Part shown: piece after piece, positions 7,517 to 16,743 of the stretch
Layout of the letters: each line of letters begins with the position of its first letter
Position numbering within the stretch: position 1 is the first letter of the stretch
Source of the DNA: an uncultured Verrucomicrobiota bacterium
GTDB taxonomy: Bacteria > Verrucomicrobiota > Verrucomicrobiia > Limisphaerales > UBA9464
DNA: 36,324 bases
Reading direction: 5' to 3'
NCBI GenBank assembly: GCA_903907925.1
Contig: CAIVQB010000137.1
Span: 1 to 36,324 of the forward strand
The notes under the pieces: model-generated
What the model was told of the DNA's origin: nothing
The model's input: only the letters and a program-made list of their open reading frames with translations
Databases searched by the model: none
Position numbers and translations under genes: made by a program

Positions 7517-8427
7517 GCCGCGAGTCCAGTCCGGACGCCTCCGTGAAACGCATCGCTGATTCCATCCGCCGGGTCGGACTGATTGCCAATCCGGAGAAGC
7601 CCAACGCCGCCCGGCTGGTCCGGCGCGCGGCGCGGATTCTCGTCGGCCTGCGGCGTGGCGTCGGGTGCGATCCGGCGACGGCTGCGGTTCTTGGCGGAGA
7701 GATTCCGGTGGCGGACAGCCTGGATCACCTGGCACGGAGTTCCGACTTGCTGCTCGTGTTCGGCGGCGATGGAACGATGTTGCGGGTGGCCCGCGAGGTG
7801 GCCGGATTGCCGGTTCCCTTGCTGGGCATCAATGCCGGCACGCTGGGCTTTCTCACCGCGGTGCCGTCTTCCCGCCTGGCTGATTCGTTGCGGAAACTGC
7901 CGCAGGGCCGGTTTTCCATGGAGGAACGGGCGCTGCTGGAGGCGACGGTGGTCGCCGGCGGAAAGACCACGACGTCCATCGCGCTTAATGATTTCGTTCT
8001 CAGTCGTGGCCAGACGTCGCGATTGATCGAGATCGAGGTGAGCGTCAATGGCGAGCTGCTGACCCGCTATCGATGCGACGGTTTCATCGCCAGTTCTCCG
8101 ACGGGTTCAACCGCATACTCGCTCGCGGCGGGTGGTGCGATTGTGAGTCCGGATGCCGAGGTGTTGATCCTGACGCCGATCTGTCCGCATACCCTGAGCA
8201 TTCGCCCGCTGGTGGTCGGATTGGATTCGGAGGTGCGGGTTCGAGTGACGAGTCCGCGATTGGTGGCGACGCTGGCGGCGGACGGTCAGCAACAGACGGA
8301 CCTCGGAACCGGCGACACCGTCACGATCCGCCGCAGTGCGCGAACCGTCCGGATGCTGCGGCTGAATGGCACCAGTTTCTTCGGAACGCTGCGGCACAAG
8401 TTCGGCTGGTCGGGCGGCAACCTCTGA
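7513..8427 (+). CDS. nadK: NAD kinase
   Basis: NadK phosphorylates NAD to NADP. The hallmark GGDGT is at 84-88 (LVFGGDGTML), followed by the family segments LLGINAGTLGFL, ALNDFVL (the Asn-Asp motif) and SSPTGSTAYSLAAGG, which binds NAD. The 304-residue length is normal. The start ATG overlaps the tlyA stop, and the LacI-type regulator begins 5 bases after its stop, making a tlyA-nadK-lacI unit. The NAD biosynthesis gene nadA lies convergently just beyond. Confidence 0.95.
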   Translation: MSRESSPDASVKRIADSIRRVGLIANPEKPNAARLVRRAARILVGLRRGVGCDPATAAVLGGEIPVADSLDHLARSSDLLLVFGGDGTMLRVAREVAGLPVPLLGINAGTLGFLTAVPSSRLADSLRKLPQGRFSMEERALLEATVVAGGKTTTSIALNDFVLSRGQTSRLIEIEVSVNGELLTRYRCDGFIASSPTGSTAYSLAAGGAIVSPDAEVLILTPICPHTLSIRPLVVGLDSEVRVRVTSPRLVATLAADGQQQTDLGTGDTVTIRRSARTVRMLRLNGTSFFGTLRHKFGWSGGNL

Positions 8428-8432
8428 TTCCC

Positions 8433-9482
8433 ATGGTGCGACTCAAGGAAATCGCGGCGGCGACCGGTGTCTCGATGATGACGGTGAGCAAGGCGCTGCG
8501 GGACAAGTCGGATCTCTCGGCCGCCACCAAGGCGCGCATCCGCAAGATCGCCACCGAAATGGGGTACGTGCCGGACATCAGCGCGCAGGGATTCCGCAGC
8601 CGGAAGACCCGGCTCTTCGGTGTGGTGTTGTCGACGGCGACGAATCCGCTGAACGCCCGGGTTCTGTTTGCGCTGGAACAGCAGGCCCATGAACTGGGTT
8701 ATGACCTGATTCTGGCGCATTCGCTGAACCGGGTGGAACGCGAGGAGGCGGCGATCCGGCGGATGATTTCGCGGCGAATTGACGGTCTGTTTCTGTCGCC
8801 GGTGTACCGGATGGAGAATGTGGCTCCGATCTACGCGGAGGTGGCCCGGCGGGGCATTCCCACGGTGCTTCTCGGTCAGTCGGCCCCGTTTTGTCGCCAC
8901 GTTCCGGCGGTGGCGACCGACGATCTCTCGGCATCCGCTGCTGCCACGCGGTATCTCCTGGAACTCGGTCACCGGCGGATCGCGTTTTTCGCGGGACCGA
9001 TGAACACGCCCTGGGCGGTGGAACGGCTCGAAGGGTATCGCCGCGCGCTTCGGGAAGCCGGGGTTCCGGTGGTGGATCAACTGGTGTTCGGCGGCGGGGC
9101 AACGGTCGAGGAGGGTTCGGCGGCGGCACTGCAATTCATCCAGGAAAATCCCGGAGCCACTGCGCTGCAGTGCGTCAATGATCTGGTGGCCATTGGTGCC
9201 GCCGACACGCTGCTCAATCAGGGCGTTCGAATTCCCGGCGACCTCAGCGTGATGGGTTTTGGCAACGTGATGGTCAGCGAATACTTCCGCGTTCCGTTGA
9301 CCACGGTCCGCCAGCCCAAACTGCGGCTGGGATCGGTGGCAATGGAAATGATGACCGCACTCCTGCGCGGGGAAACGGTCACCAACCGCCGGCTCGCGGC
9401 GGAGTTGGTCGTCCGGGCCAGCACGGCCGTACCGCCTTCCGTTGAACCCGAACCCGCGATTCCTCCGTCAGTCGCGGGCTGA
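8433..9482 (+). CDS. LacI/GalR family transcriptional regulator
   Basis: The 349-residue protein begins MVRLKEIAAATGVSMMTVSK, a typical LacI helix-turn-helix (about 3-22), followed by a hinge region and a periplasmic-binding-protein-like sensor domain (GVVLSTATNPLN, FFAGPMNTPWAVERLEGYRRAL, VMGFGNVMVSEYFRVPLTTV). Such proteins usually bind a sugar or nucleoside and repress nearby genes; the ligand is unknown here. The frame is open upstream to 8073, but that part is an out-of-frame shadow of nadK, so the ATG at 8433 is the start (a GTG at 8436 is an alternative). Its position 5 bases after nadK is unusual for this family. The 3' end overlaps convergent nadA by 15 bases. Confidence 0.92.
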   Translation: MVRLKEIAAATGVSMMTVSKALRDKSDLSAATKARIRKIATEMGYVPDISAQGFRSRKTRLFGVVLSTATNPLNARVLFALEQQAHELGYDLILAHSLNRVEREEAAIRRMISRRIDGLFLSPVYRMENVAPIYAEVARRGIPTVLLGQSAPFCRHVPAVATDDLSASAAATRYLLELGHRRIAFFAGPMNTPWAVERLEGYRRALREAGVPVVDQLVFGGGATVEEGSAAALQFIQENPGATALQCVNDLVAIGAADTLLNQGVRIPGDLSVMGFGNVMVSEYFRVPLTTVRQPKLRLGSVAMEMMTALLRGETVTNRRLAAELVVRASTAVPPSVEPEPAIPPSVAG

Positions 9483-10454
9483 GATTTCCAGCATCCGCTC
9501 GATGGCGATGCGTGCGCGTGCGCTGAGTTCGGCCGGAAGATCAATCGCGGGGGCGAGGTTCAACATACAGTCATGAACCTTCTCCAGCGTGTTCATTTTC
9601 ATGAATCGACATTCGTTGCAGGCGCAGCGATCGGTCGGAGCGGGGATGAAGTTCTTGCCCGGACACTCCTTCTTCAACCGGTGCAACATACCCGCCTCGG
9701 TGGCGATGATGATGTCGGTGGCCGCGGTCTGCTGGCACCAAGTCACCATTTTCTCGGTGGAACACACTTCATCCGCCAGCATCCGGACGGCTTTCGGACA
9801 TTCCGGATGCGCGACCACGGGTGCCCACGGATGCCGCTCACGGATACGGGTGATGGCGGCGTGGGTCCATTCCACGTGCACGTAGCAGTCGCCCTTCCAC
9901 AGGGTCATCGGCCGGCCGGTTTGTTCCATCACCCAGCCGCCGAGATTTTCATCGGGCACGAACAGGATGTCGCGGTCCTTCGGTGCTGCTTTGACGATCT
10001 TGACCGCGTTGCCGCTGGTGCAAATGCAATCGCTGAGGGCTTTGACCTCGGCCGAACAATTGATGTAGGCGATGGTCCAGAAGTTCGGGTTCGTGGCCTG
10101 GAGCGCCTTCAACTTCGGTCCGGGGCAGCTCTCCTCGAGCGAACAACCGGCATCCTTGTCCGGCAGAATGACGAGCTTGCCCGGATTGAGAATTTTGGCT
10201 GTCTCGGCCATGAAATGAACGCCGCAAAACACGATGACGTCGGCATTCGTTTGGGCGGCTTGCCGTGCGAGCCCGAGTGAATCGCCGACGTAATCCGCGA
10301 CGTCCTGAATTTCCGGTCGCTGATAGTTATGGGCGAGAATGACCGCGTTCAGCGATTGCTTCAGCGCAAGGATTTCGCGGGACAGGAAATCGAGCGATTC
10401 CGGTCGGGGCGGAGTGACACGGCCGGCCGGGGTCACTTCGGGCGCATTGAACAT
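9468..10454 (-). CDS. nadA: Quinolinate synthase A
   Basis: NadA condenses iminoaspartate with dihydroxyacetone phosphate to quinolinate, the entry to de novo NAD synthesis, using a 4Fe-4S cluster. The sequence shows VILAHNYQRPEIQDVADYVG (38-57), VFCGVHFMAETAKILNP, AGCSLEESCPG, AHPECPKAV and the C-terminal CACNECRFM segment. Probable cluster ligands are the Cys in AGCSLE (104), the Cys in HPEC and one in CACNEC. At 328 residues it is near normal length. No nadB or nadC is in the window. Its gene overlaps the end of the LacI gene convergently, so termination of one or both transcripts may depend on Rho or on interference. Confidence 0.96.
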   Translation of the reverse strand: MFNAPEVTPAGRVTPPRPESLDFLSREILALKQSLNAVILAHNYQRPEIQDVADYVGDSLGLARQAAQTNADVIVFCGVHFMAETAKILNPGKLVILPDKDAGCSLEESCPGPKLKALQATNPNFWTIAYINCSAEVKALSDCICTSGNAVKIVKAAPKDRDILFVPDENLGGWVMEQTGRPMTLWKGDCYVHVEWTHAAITRIRERHPWAPVVAHPECPKAVRMLADEVCSTEKMVTWCQQTAATDIIIATEAGMLHRLKKECPGKNFIPAPTDRCACNECRFMKMNTLEKVHDCMLNLAPAIDLPAELSARARIAIERMLEISARD

Positions 10455-10557
10455 GGGCTCATCATAAAACCTGAGGGGTGAAAGTCGAAATCTGAATCGA
10501 GTTCCCGCGTCTGCCAGCAGGCTCCCGGTTGGAACAATTCAGGAAAAGCACCGAGGA

Positions 10558-10612
10558 CACTGATTTCACAGATTTGCACCGATTCCTGAAGAGCGGATGG
10601 GGTCTGGTTCAA
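10558..10612 (+). repeat. Dispersed intergenic repeat, copy A
   Basis: The segment begins GACACTGATTTCACAGATTT and continues GCACCGATTCCTGAAG. It aligns along about 55 bases with the spacers at 33915-33969 (+) and 33120-33175 (-). All three lie between genes. Its last bases reach the stop codon of the MFS gene (from 10609, opposite strand). Such cacagatt-type repeats are non-coding; their function is unknown. Confidence 0.7.
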
Positions 10613-11838
10613 TCGACGACTTCCTCGGTGAGGATTTCCCCCTTTCGGTTCGCACGCGAGCGGCGGATTTCCGGGAGCAGGAGAAGCGTCGCCGCGACGA
10701 TGAGGACCGCGCTGAATCCTCCGAGTGCGGCGAGGCTGTAGTGTTGAACCAGTTGGAAGGCCATCATCGGCGCGGCGATGCCCCGGACGCCGGTGAGGAA
10801 GGTATGCACCCCCATGTAGTCGGCGACGCGTCCGGGCGGGGCGAACTTGGTCACCCACAGGCCCCAGGCGACGTCTCCGCCGGCATTGGAGATGCCGTAG
10901 ATGATGGCACCGACGATCAGACCGGTGGTGGTGTTGCTGGTGAAGAAGGCCAGGATTCCGAGCGCGAAACCAATGTTGAGCGTGGTGCGCAATGCGAAGA
11001 AGTTCATCCGGTCGAACAACCAACCCCAGACCGGGTTCATCACCAACCGCGCCAGATTCGGCACCACACCGGTGAGGAAGGCGATTTCCGCGGCGGATTT
11101 CGCCAGTCCGTGGGCGGGATTCCCCAGATACTCGACGCGCATCGGGAGCATCATCAGGTTGGCGAATCCCATGAACATCCAGACGATGAGGGTCTGGCGG
11201 AACACGCGGTCTTCGCGGACGAACCGCATGGCGTGGAGCGGATGGGCGGCACCGTTGTCGTGAAGCGGGCTCGACGGAATGCGGTGGGCGCAGAGCGCCG
11301 CCACCCCGAACGCGGCACCATATCCGAGGAGGAGCACGGGGAACTGTTGGGGGTGGGCGTCGAGGAAACGTCCACCCACCCAGGCCGCCAGCATGGCACC
11401 TCCGATGCGGAGCGTGAACGCACGGGCGTAGAGCTTGCCGCGTGCATCGCCGGGATAATTGTTGTGATACGTCTCGGTCATCAGCGGGATGATCGCCGAG
11501 TTGACCGCCATGGCCATGAGGCAGGCGGGAACGTACAGCCAGAGTTGCGGAACAACGGCCATCAACACGCAACACAGCGCGCCCACGCCGAGGAAACGGG
11601 CGACTCCGGTGGTGGCTTTCCATCGACGACGTTGGACGAACGCCACCGCCACCGGTGACATCAACAGACCGAAGCTGCCGGCACCGGCGACAAGGGCCTT
11701 GGCAACGGGGCCGGCCTTGAAGTGGGTGACCGCGATCAGCAACAGGAAGGTGTTGCCGGCGGATTCGAGAATTCCCGCGCAGAACATCCGTCCTGCATCG
11801 TTCAGGAAGGTGATCCGGGTCCGCTCACCGGGTGACAT
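10609..11838 (-). CDS. MFS transporter
   Basis: The 409-residue product starting MSPGERTRITFLNDAGRMF is strongly hydrophobic, with about 12 predicted membrane helices in two halves. Its first half has SFGLLMSPVAVAFVQRRRWK, a typical MFS cytoplasmic basic loop after helix 2. The substrate cannot be read. The frame is open to 11973, but that N-terminal part is charged and Pro/Arg-rich and would occupy the cysK upstream region, so I take the ATG at 11838. It is divergent from cysK. A dispersed repeat lies at its 3' end. Confidence 0.85.
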   Translation of the reverse strand: MSPGERTRITFLNDAGRMFCAGILESAGNTFLLLIAVTHFKAGPVAKALVAGAGSFGLLMSPVAVAFVQRRRWKATTGVARFLGVGALCCVLMAVVPQLWLYVPACLMAMAVNSAIIPLMTETYHNNYPGDARGKLYARAFTLRIGGAMLAAWVGGRFLDAHPQQFPVLLLGYGAAFGVAALCAHRIPSSPLHDNGAAHPLHAMRFVREDRVFRQTLIVWMFMGFANLMMLPMRVEYLGNPAHGLAKSAAEIAFLTGVVPNLARLVMNPVWGWLFDRMNFFALRTTLNIGFALGILAFFTSNTTTGLIVGAIIYGISNAGGDVAWGLWVTKFAPPGRVADYMGVHTFLTGVRGIAAPMMAFQLVQHYSLAALGGFSAVLIVAATLLLLPEIRRSRANRKGEILTEEVVD

Positions 11839-11997
11839 GCGCGGCGAGCATGGGGGGCGGAGCCGGGCGGGCAATGGATTTGTGGAACCGATCGATTCGA
11901 CGGCCGGTGCTCTGATTAAATCCCGCTTGCCGCGCCGTCGGGTCCCGGCAGACTCACCGACGTTACTCAACACCTCGATTTCTCACGTCATCATTTT

Positions 11998-12981
<984 letters not shown>

Positions 12982-13033
12982 AATCAGGCGGATCCACCGG
13001 TTCCTCCGAATGTGGGAAGAGCGTTCCGCCGTT

Positions 13034-13055
13034 CCCCGGAGGTTCCGGGGTTCCT
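13034..13055 (+). terminator. Hairpin between cysK and sufT, weak terminator or leader
   Basis: CCCCGGA (13034-13040) pairs with TCCGGGG (13044-13050) around a three-base loop, followed by ttcctccctt. The T content after the stem is low, so this is a weak candidate for terminating cysK transcripts. Confidence 0.3.
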
Positions 13056-13094
13056 CCCTTGGCATTGCCGATTCCTCGCCTACTGTCCCAGCAA

Positions 13095-13640
13095 ATGACT
13101 TCCGTCCAAACCGTCGTTCTCAGCCGCGATACCGATGCCGTGCAGATCCCGGCGGGCAATGTCGTCACCCTTCCCGCCGGCTCCGAAGTGGACATTACCC
13201 AGACGCTGGGCGGGACGTACACGGTCATCGCGCAGGGCGGATTGTTCCGGATCGGAGCGAAAGACGCGGATGCCCTCGGATTGAAGGCCGATGAAAAGGT
13301 GGGCCGGACCTTCGGGGAAGGGGACCTGGTGAACGAATCCATGGTTTGGGAAACCCTGCGCAGCTGCTATGATCCCGAGATTCCGGTGAACATCGTGGAT
13401 CTCGGCCTGGTGTATGACATGGGCATTGAACCGCTGCCCACGGGCAACCGGAAGGTGTTCGTGAAGATGACCCTGACGGCGCCCGGGTGTGGGATGGGTG
13501 CCACCATCGCCGGCGATGCGCAGCAAAAGGTGCTGATGTTACCCGGGGTGGAGGATGCGAGTGTTGAGATCGTGTGGGACCCGCCCTGGCATCAGAGCAT
13601 GATCACCGCCGAGGGCCGGAAGCTGCTGGGAATTGAGTGA
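13095..13640 (+). CDS. sufT: SufT-like Fe-S cluster maturation protein (DUF59/MIP18 family)
   Basis: The 181-residue protein matches the SufT pattern. An N-terminal region (about 1-75, with IPAGNVVTLPAGSEVDITQTLGG) is followed by a DUF59 domain: ESMVWETLRSCYDPEIPVNIVDLGLVY (81-107), then LTAPGCGMGATIAGDA and the closing WDPPWHQSMIT. Known SufT helps mature Fe-S proteins, mainly under high demand for iron-sulfur clusters. The reactive Cys in SCYDPE and the Cys in APGCGMG are retained. I take the ATG at 13095; a TTG at 13059 in frame gives an unlikely leader. No other suf genes are in the window. Confidence 0.88.
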   Translation: MTSVQTVVLSRDTDAVQIPAGNVVTLPAGSEVDITQTLGGTYTVIAQGGLFRIGAKDADALGLKADEKVGRTFGEGDLVNESMVWETLRSCYDPEIPVNIVDLGLVYDMGIEPLPTGNRKVFVKMTLTAPGCGMGATIAGDAQQKVLMLPGVEDASVEIVWDPPWHQSMITAEGRKLLGIE

Positions 13641-14025
13641 AGGGCGTCCGTCGGATCAGTGTCGAAGACTGGCCGGAATTGCACGCTTTGCCACGGATGC
13701 GCCCCGATTCTTAAAAGTCCAATTGCATCCTGTTCATTCTGTCCATTCCGTCTCAATCCCTGCTAACAGGTTTCATTCCTGTCAGGTCTTTATCATCACG
13801 GCCCAAGCCGCAATCGGTGTCGATTCCATCGGCGAATTTTCAGGATTGCCACAAAGAAACAGTTGCGAACGCCCTCGTTCATGGCTATTTCTTGCTTGTC
13901 CGAGGTCTGACTGCACTGGCGGGTTTGTAAGCCAGTGCTGCTTCCCCAAGTTCGAAATTCCTGCGGCACTTCTGTAAGTTCGCCGCCTTTCCTGGGTTCA
14001 GACGCTTCCGTGACGTCACAATACT
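13641..14025 (+). promoter_or_regulatory. rho leader region with a stable hairpin and a repeat
   Basis: This 385-base spacer has no convincing gene. It contains the 24-base element at 13732-13755 that recurs at 33969-33992. A perfect 8-bp hairpin lies at 13913-13938: GCACTGGC and GCCAGTGC around a 10-base loop. The hairpin lies about 90 bases before the rho start and is not followed by a T-run. In Escherichia coli, rho is autoregulated through its leader, so a regulatory role is plausible but unproven. Confidence 0.45.
13732..13755 (+). repeat. 24-base repeat element, copy 1
   Basis: The element starts gttcattctgtccattccg and ends tctca. An exact second copy is at 33969-33992, where it directly follows repeat copy B. 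The sequence before it (from about 13690) only weakly resembles the 55-base repeat. Confidence 0.75.
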
Positions 14026-15606
14026 ATGAGCGAAAGCACCCCGCAGCCTGCGGCCCCATCCGGCCAGTCGAGTGACTGGTCACCCGGAACAAATTCTCCC
14101 GGATCCAACTCAGCGTCTGCATCGCCCTCTGCGCCTCCTTCAAATCCCGCCCCCGCTGTTGCGAGGGAACCTCAGGGAAACGGCGGCGCACCCGGTGGAG
14201 CTCCCAGTCCCCAATATCAGGACCGGGGTGATCGCGGTGACCGCGGTCCCAACATGGATCGTTCGCAGGGACAGGGACGCAATCAGGGCGGTGGCCCCCC
14301 GCGCGGTGGCGGTGGCGGCGGCGGACAGGGACGCAATCAGGGACGTCATCAGCACCAACAACATCATCACCACCAGAACCGCAATCAACCCCGTGGGGGC
14401 GGCGGCGGTGGAGGAGGAGGGGGCGGCGGTGGAGGAGGAAATCCGCAGCAACAGCAACAACGGCCGCAGGCGCCGCAAGGCCCGCAGTTGGGTGCTGACG
14501 GAACTCCGATCATCCACGACGGATATCTTGAAATCTCCGAGAAGGGCTTTGGTTTTCTGCGCTCGGCAAAGGGCAATTACGCGCCGAAGCCGATCGATGT
14601 CTTTTTGACCCCGGATTCGATCAAGCGCATGGGCCTGCGCGAGGGTTGCCAGATCGAATGCACCGTCAATCCGCCGCACAAGGGCAACAGTCCGCAGTTG
14701 CGCGAGGTGCTCAAGGTGAATGGCAAGTCGTATCAGGACTATCTCCATTCCCCCCGGTTCGAACTGCTCACCACCATCGATCCCATCGAGAAGTTCCGGC
14801 TGGAAACCACGCCGGATGTGCTGGAGACACGGATCATCGACCTGGTGACGCCGATCGGAAAAGGCACCCGCGGTCTCATCGTCGCCCCGCCGCGCACGGG
14901 AAAAACCACGATCCTCAAGCAGATATGCAACGCCATCAGCATCAATCATCCGGACGTGCACACGATGGTGCTGCTGATTGATGAGCGTCCCGAGGAGGTC
15001 ACCGATTTCCAACGGAGCGTGAAGGGCGAAGTGGTCGCCTCCAGCAACGATCAGGATCTCGAGACCCACGTTCGACTCAGCCGGTTCATGATCGAGCGCT
15101 GCCGTCGGATGCTCGAAGCCGGCAAGGATGTTTTTGTCCTGTTGGATTCCATCACCCGCGTGGCCCGTGCCTACAACAGCGTTCATGGCGGTTCCGGCCG
15201 TACGATGACCGGTGGTGTGGATGCCCGTGCGCTGGAGATTCCCCGCAAAATGTTCGCCGCCGCGCGCAAGGTGGAAGAGGGCGGTTCCCTCACCATCCTG
15301 GCCACGGCCCTGGTGGACACCGGCAGCCGCATGGACGAACTCATTTTCCAGGAGTTCAAGGGCACCGGTAACATGGAACTCATCCTTGACCGGAAGCTCT
15401 CCGAACGCCGGCTGTTCCCGGCCATCGACATTCCGAAGTCCGGCACGCGCAAGGAGGAGAAACTCTTCGCCGCCCAGAACATCGACGCCATCCGCAAGCT
15501 GCGCCGGATGATGACCGATCTTCAGCCGGTGGAAGCGATGGAAACGCTCATCGCCGCGTTGAAGAAGCACAAGACCAACGACGAACTGCTCGCCAAGCTG
15601 GCCTGA
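14026..15606 (+). CDS. rho: Transcription termination factor Rho with long disordered N-terminus
   Basis: Rho is the hexameric RNA-dependent ATPase that ends transcription. The core is complete: an OB-fold RNA-binding domain from about residue 163 (IIHDGYLEISEKGFGFLR), P-loop APPRTGKTT (287-295), Walker B VFVLLDSITR, Q-loop VKGEVVASS and R-loop SGRTMTGGVDARALEIPRK. The length is 526 residues against about 419 in Escherichia coli. The extra part is residues 1-162, which are low complexity: Pro/Ser-rich, then RGDRG repeats, Gly/Gln/His-rich, with 15 consecutive Gly (124-138) and five Gln. Insertions of this type occur in Rho of several phyla and can promote phase separation or prion-like behaviour. 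The gene stands alone, with a strong terminator after it. Confidence 0.97.
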   Translation: MSESTPQPAAPSGQSSDWSPGTNSPGSNSASASPSAPPSNPAPAVAREPQGNGGAPGGAPSPQYQDRGDRGDRGPNMDRSQGQGRNQGGGPPRGGGGGGGQGRNQGRHQHQQHHHHQNRNQPRGGGGGGGGGGGGGGGNPQQQQQRPQAPQGPQLGADGTPIIHDGYLEISEKGFGFLRSAKGNYAPKPIDVFLTPDSIKRMGLREGCQIECTVNPPHKGNSPQLREVLKVNGKSYQDYLHSPRFELLTTIDPIEKFRLETTPDVLETRIIDLVTPIGKGTRGLIVAPPRTGKTTILKQICNAISINHPDVHTMVLLIDERPEEVTDFQRSVKGEVVASSNDQDLETHVRLSRFMIERCRRMLEAGKDVFVLLDSITRVARAYNSVHGGSGRTMTGGVDARALEIPRKMFAAARKVEEGGSLTILATALVDTGSRMDELIFQEFKGTGNMELILDRKLSERRLFPAIDIPKSGTRKEEKLFAAQNIDAIRKLRRMMTDLQPVEAMETLIAALKKHKTNDELLAKLA

Positions 15607-15631
15607 CGAAGGGCGACACGGATTTTCACGG

Positions 15632-15671
15632 AATGGGCATCGCGGACTGACCGCGGTGCCCATTTTCTTTT
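15632..15671 (+). terminator. Rho-independent terminator after rho
   Basis: AATGGGCATCGCGG (15632-15645) pairs with CCGCGGTGCCCATT (15651-15664) around a five-base loop, with one G-T pair. The tract ttcttttc follows. It starts 25 bases after the rho stop codon. The stem may also serve the convergent Sel1-repeat gene, whose stop is at 15671. Confidence 0.9.
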
Positions 15672-16186
15672 CACTGCTTCCGATGGATGTGGCAATAGGT
15701 GATCGCGAGACCTCGTCGAAGAAACCGACGGCAGGTGCAGATCTTGTCCAACTCTCCCTGTCGAAGCGCGTCCAGAAGGGCTTGGGCCTGGGGGTAGTCG
15801 CCGTCTTGGTTGGCTCTCTGAAGCAGGCGTTTGATTTCAGTCAACGCCACCGGACGAGGTCTTTTCAGCAAGAGCACCGCGAGCAGGTACATTGCTTCCT
15901 CCCGGTGGAAATCGGTGATCCATTGGCTCCGGACCGCTGCCCGGTAGGCGCGTTCCGCAGCAGCGGGGTTTCGACGGACTCCTGCGCCCTGCTGGTAGCA
16001 GTATCCCAGCTCGACGAGGTTGTCGCCGTCCTTCCGGGAAATCTTCTTCCACCAACGAAATGCCAATTGCGGCTTTCCCAGTATGCGATAGGACGCCGCA
16101 GTGTTGTGAATTGCCAGCGAATCACCGGAAATGGCCTTCTTGCGCCATCGCCTGAGATATGTCTCCTCGCGCTCGCGGTTTGTCAT
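15671..16186 (-). CDS. Sel1/TPR-repeat protein
   Basis: The 171-residue product starting MTNREREETYLRRWRKKAIS contains at least one clear Sel1-type repeat, LVELGYCYQQGAGVRRNPAAAERAYRAAV. A weaker one precedes it (IHNTAASYRILGKPQLAFRWWKK) and a helical pair follows. Such repeats mediate protein-protein contacts. There is no signal peptide, so it is probably cytoplasmic. The C-terminus has a Cys-containing basic tail (CTCRRFLRRGLAITYCHIH). The frame opens upstream to 16369, inside the MEKHLA gene, but the ATG at 16186 follows that gene's stop by one base and is the likely start. It is the last gene of the long minus-strand block. Confidence 0.7.
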   Translation of the reverse strand: MTNREREETYLRRWRKKAISGDSLAIHNTAASYRILGKPQLAFRWWKKISRKDGDNLVELGYCYQQGAGVRRNPAAAERAYRAAVRSQWITDFHREEAMYLLAVLLLKRPRPVALTEIKRLLQRANQDGDYPQAQALLDALRQGELDKICTCRRFLRRGLAITYCHIHRKQ

Positions 16187-16187
16187 C

Positions 16188-16688
16188 TTAACCTCGCGTG
16201 ATTCGATCGGTTGCACTCTCGATTGGTTCCCAGCGGTCGAAGGTCGCCGCCTGTCCGGCGGGATCTCCAGTGGCGTCGACCAGGTTCCAGACGATGGCCT
16301 GGGAAATTCGGAAGCGTTTTCCGGATTTTGAGATTCGGATGCCGGCGTAGTTGGCGATGAAACCGTCACGGGTGACGGTCGCCATCAAGCGGGCGCGTTC
16401 CTCACGTTCCGGGGCTTCTGCCGTCAGACGGGAGGGGGTCGAAGTGAAAGAATCCCAATCCATTTCCCAAAGCGTCAACGCCGCCTGGTTTCCGTAGTTG
16501 AGAATCGGATCGGCCTGAGTTCCGTGGGATACAATGACCCGCGGCGCATAGAACACTGCGAACGCGAGTTCTGCGTCAGTGCTTCGGGAAAGATCTTCTC
16601 CCAACAAATCGAGACCGGTCCAACGGCGATACGAATCGATCAGGATTCGTGCATGCGCCCGGAGTTTGGGAGTATCCCAAGGGTCCAT
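16188..16688 (-). CDS. MEKHLA domain protein
   Basis: The 166-residue product starting MDPWDTPKLRAHARILIDSY matches the MEKHLA domain pattern: FAVFYAPRVIVSHGTQADPI, YGNQAALTLWEMDWDSFTSTPSRLTAE, ER..RLM, FIANYAGIRISKSGKRFRI and VWNLVDATGDPAGQAATF. The domain is PAS-related and known mostly from plant HD-ZIP III proteins and from bacteria, where its function is not established. It spans nearly the whole protein. The frame is open to 16799, but the ATG at 16688 starts the recognisable part. The Sel1 gene follows by one base, so the two are probably co-translated. Confidence 0.8.
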   Translation of the reverse strand: MDPWDTPKLRAHARILIDSYRRWTGLDLLGEDLSRSTDAELAFAVFYAPRVIVSHGTQADPILNYGNQAALTLWEMDWDSFTSTPSRLTAEAPEREERARLMATVTRDGFIANYAGIRISKSGKRFRISQAIVWNLVDATGDPAGQAATFDRWEPIESATDRITRG

Positions 16689-16743
16689 CGGTCGCGATTG
16701 GAACAGGCACCCGATGGCGTCGTCCCTGCGGTGCAGCGGGCCG

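Noticed and set aside
8073-8432. Upstream extension of the LacI gene
   Set aside because: Out-of-frame shadow of the NAD kinase gene; no LacI similarity before the ATG at 8433.
13633-13977. 114-residue plus-strand open frame before rho
   Set aside because: Contains the 24-base repeat and is Cys/Ser-rich; no motif.
14140-15663. 507-residue minus-strand open frame
   Set aside because: Antisense of rho; its low-complexity end mirrors the Gly/Gln codons.
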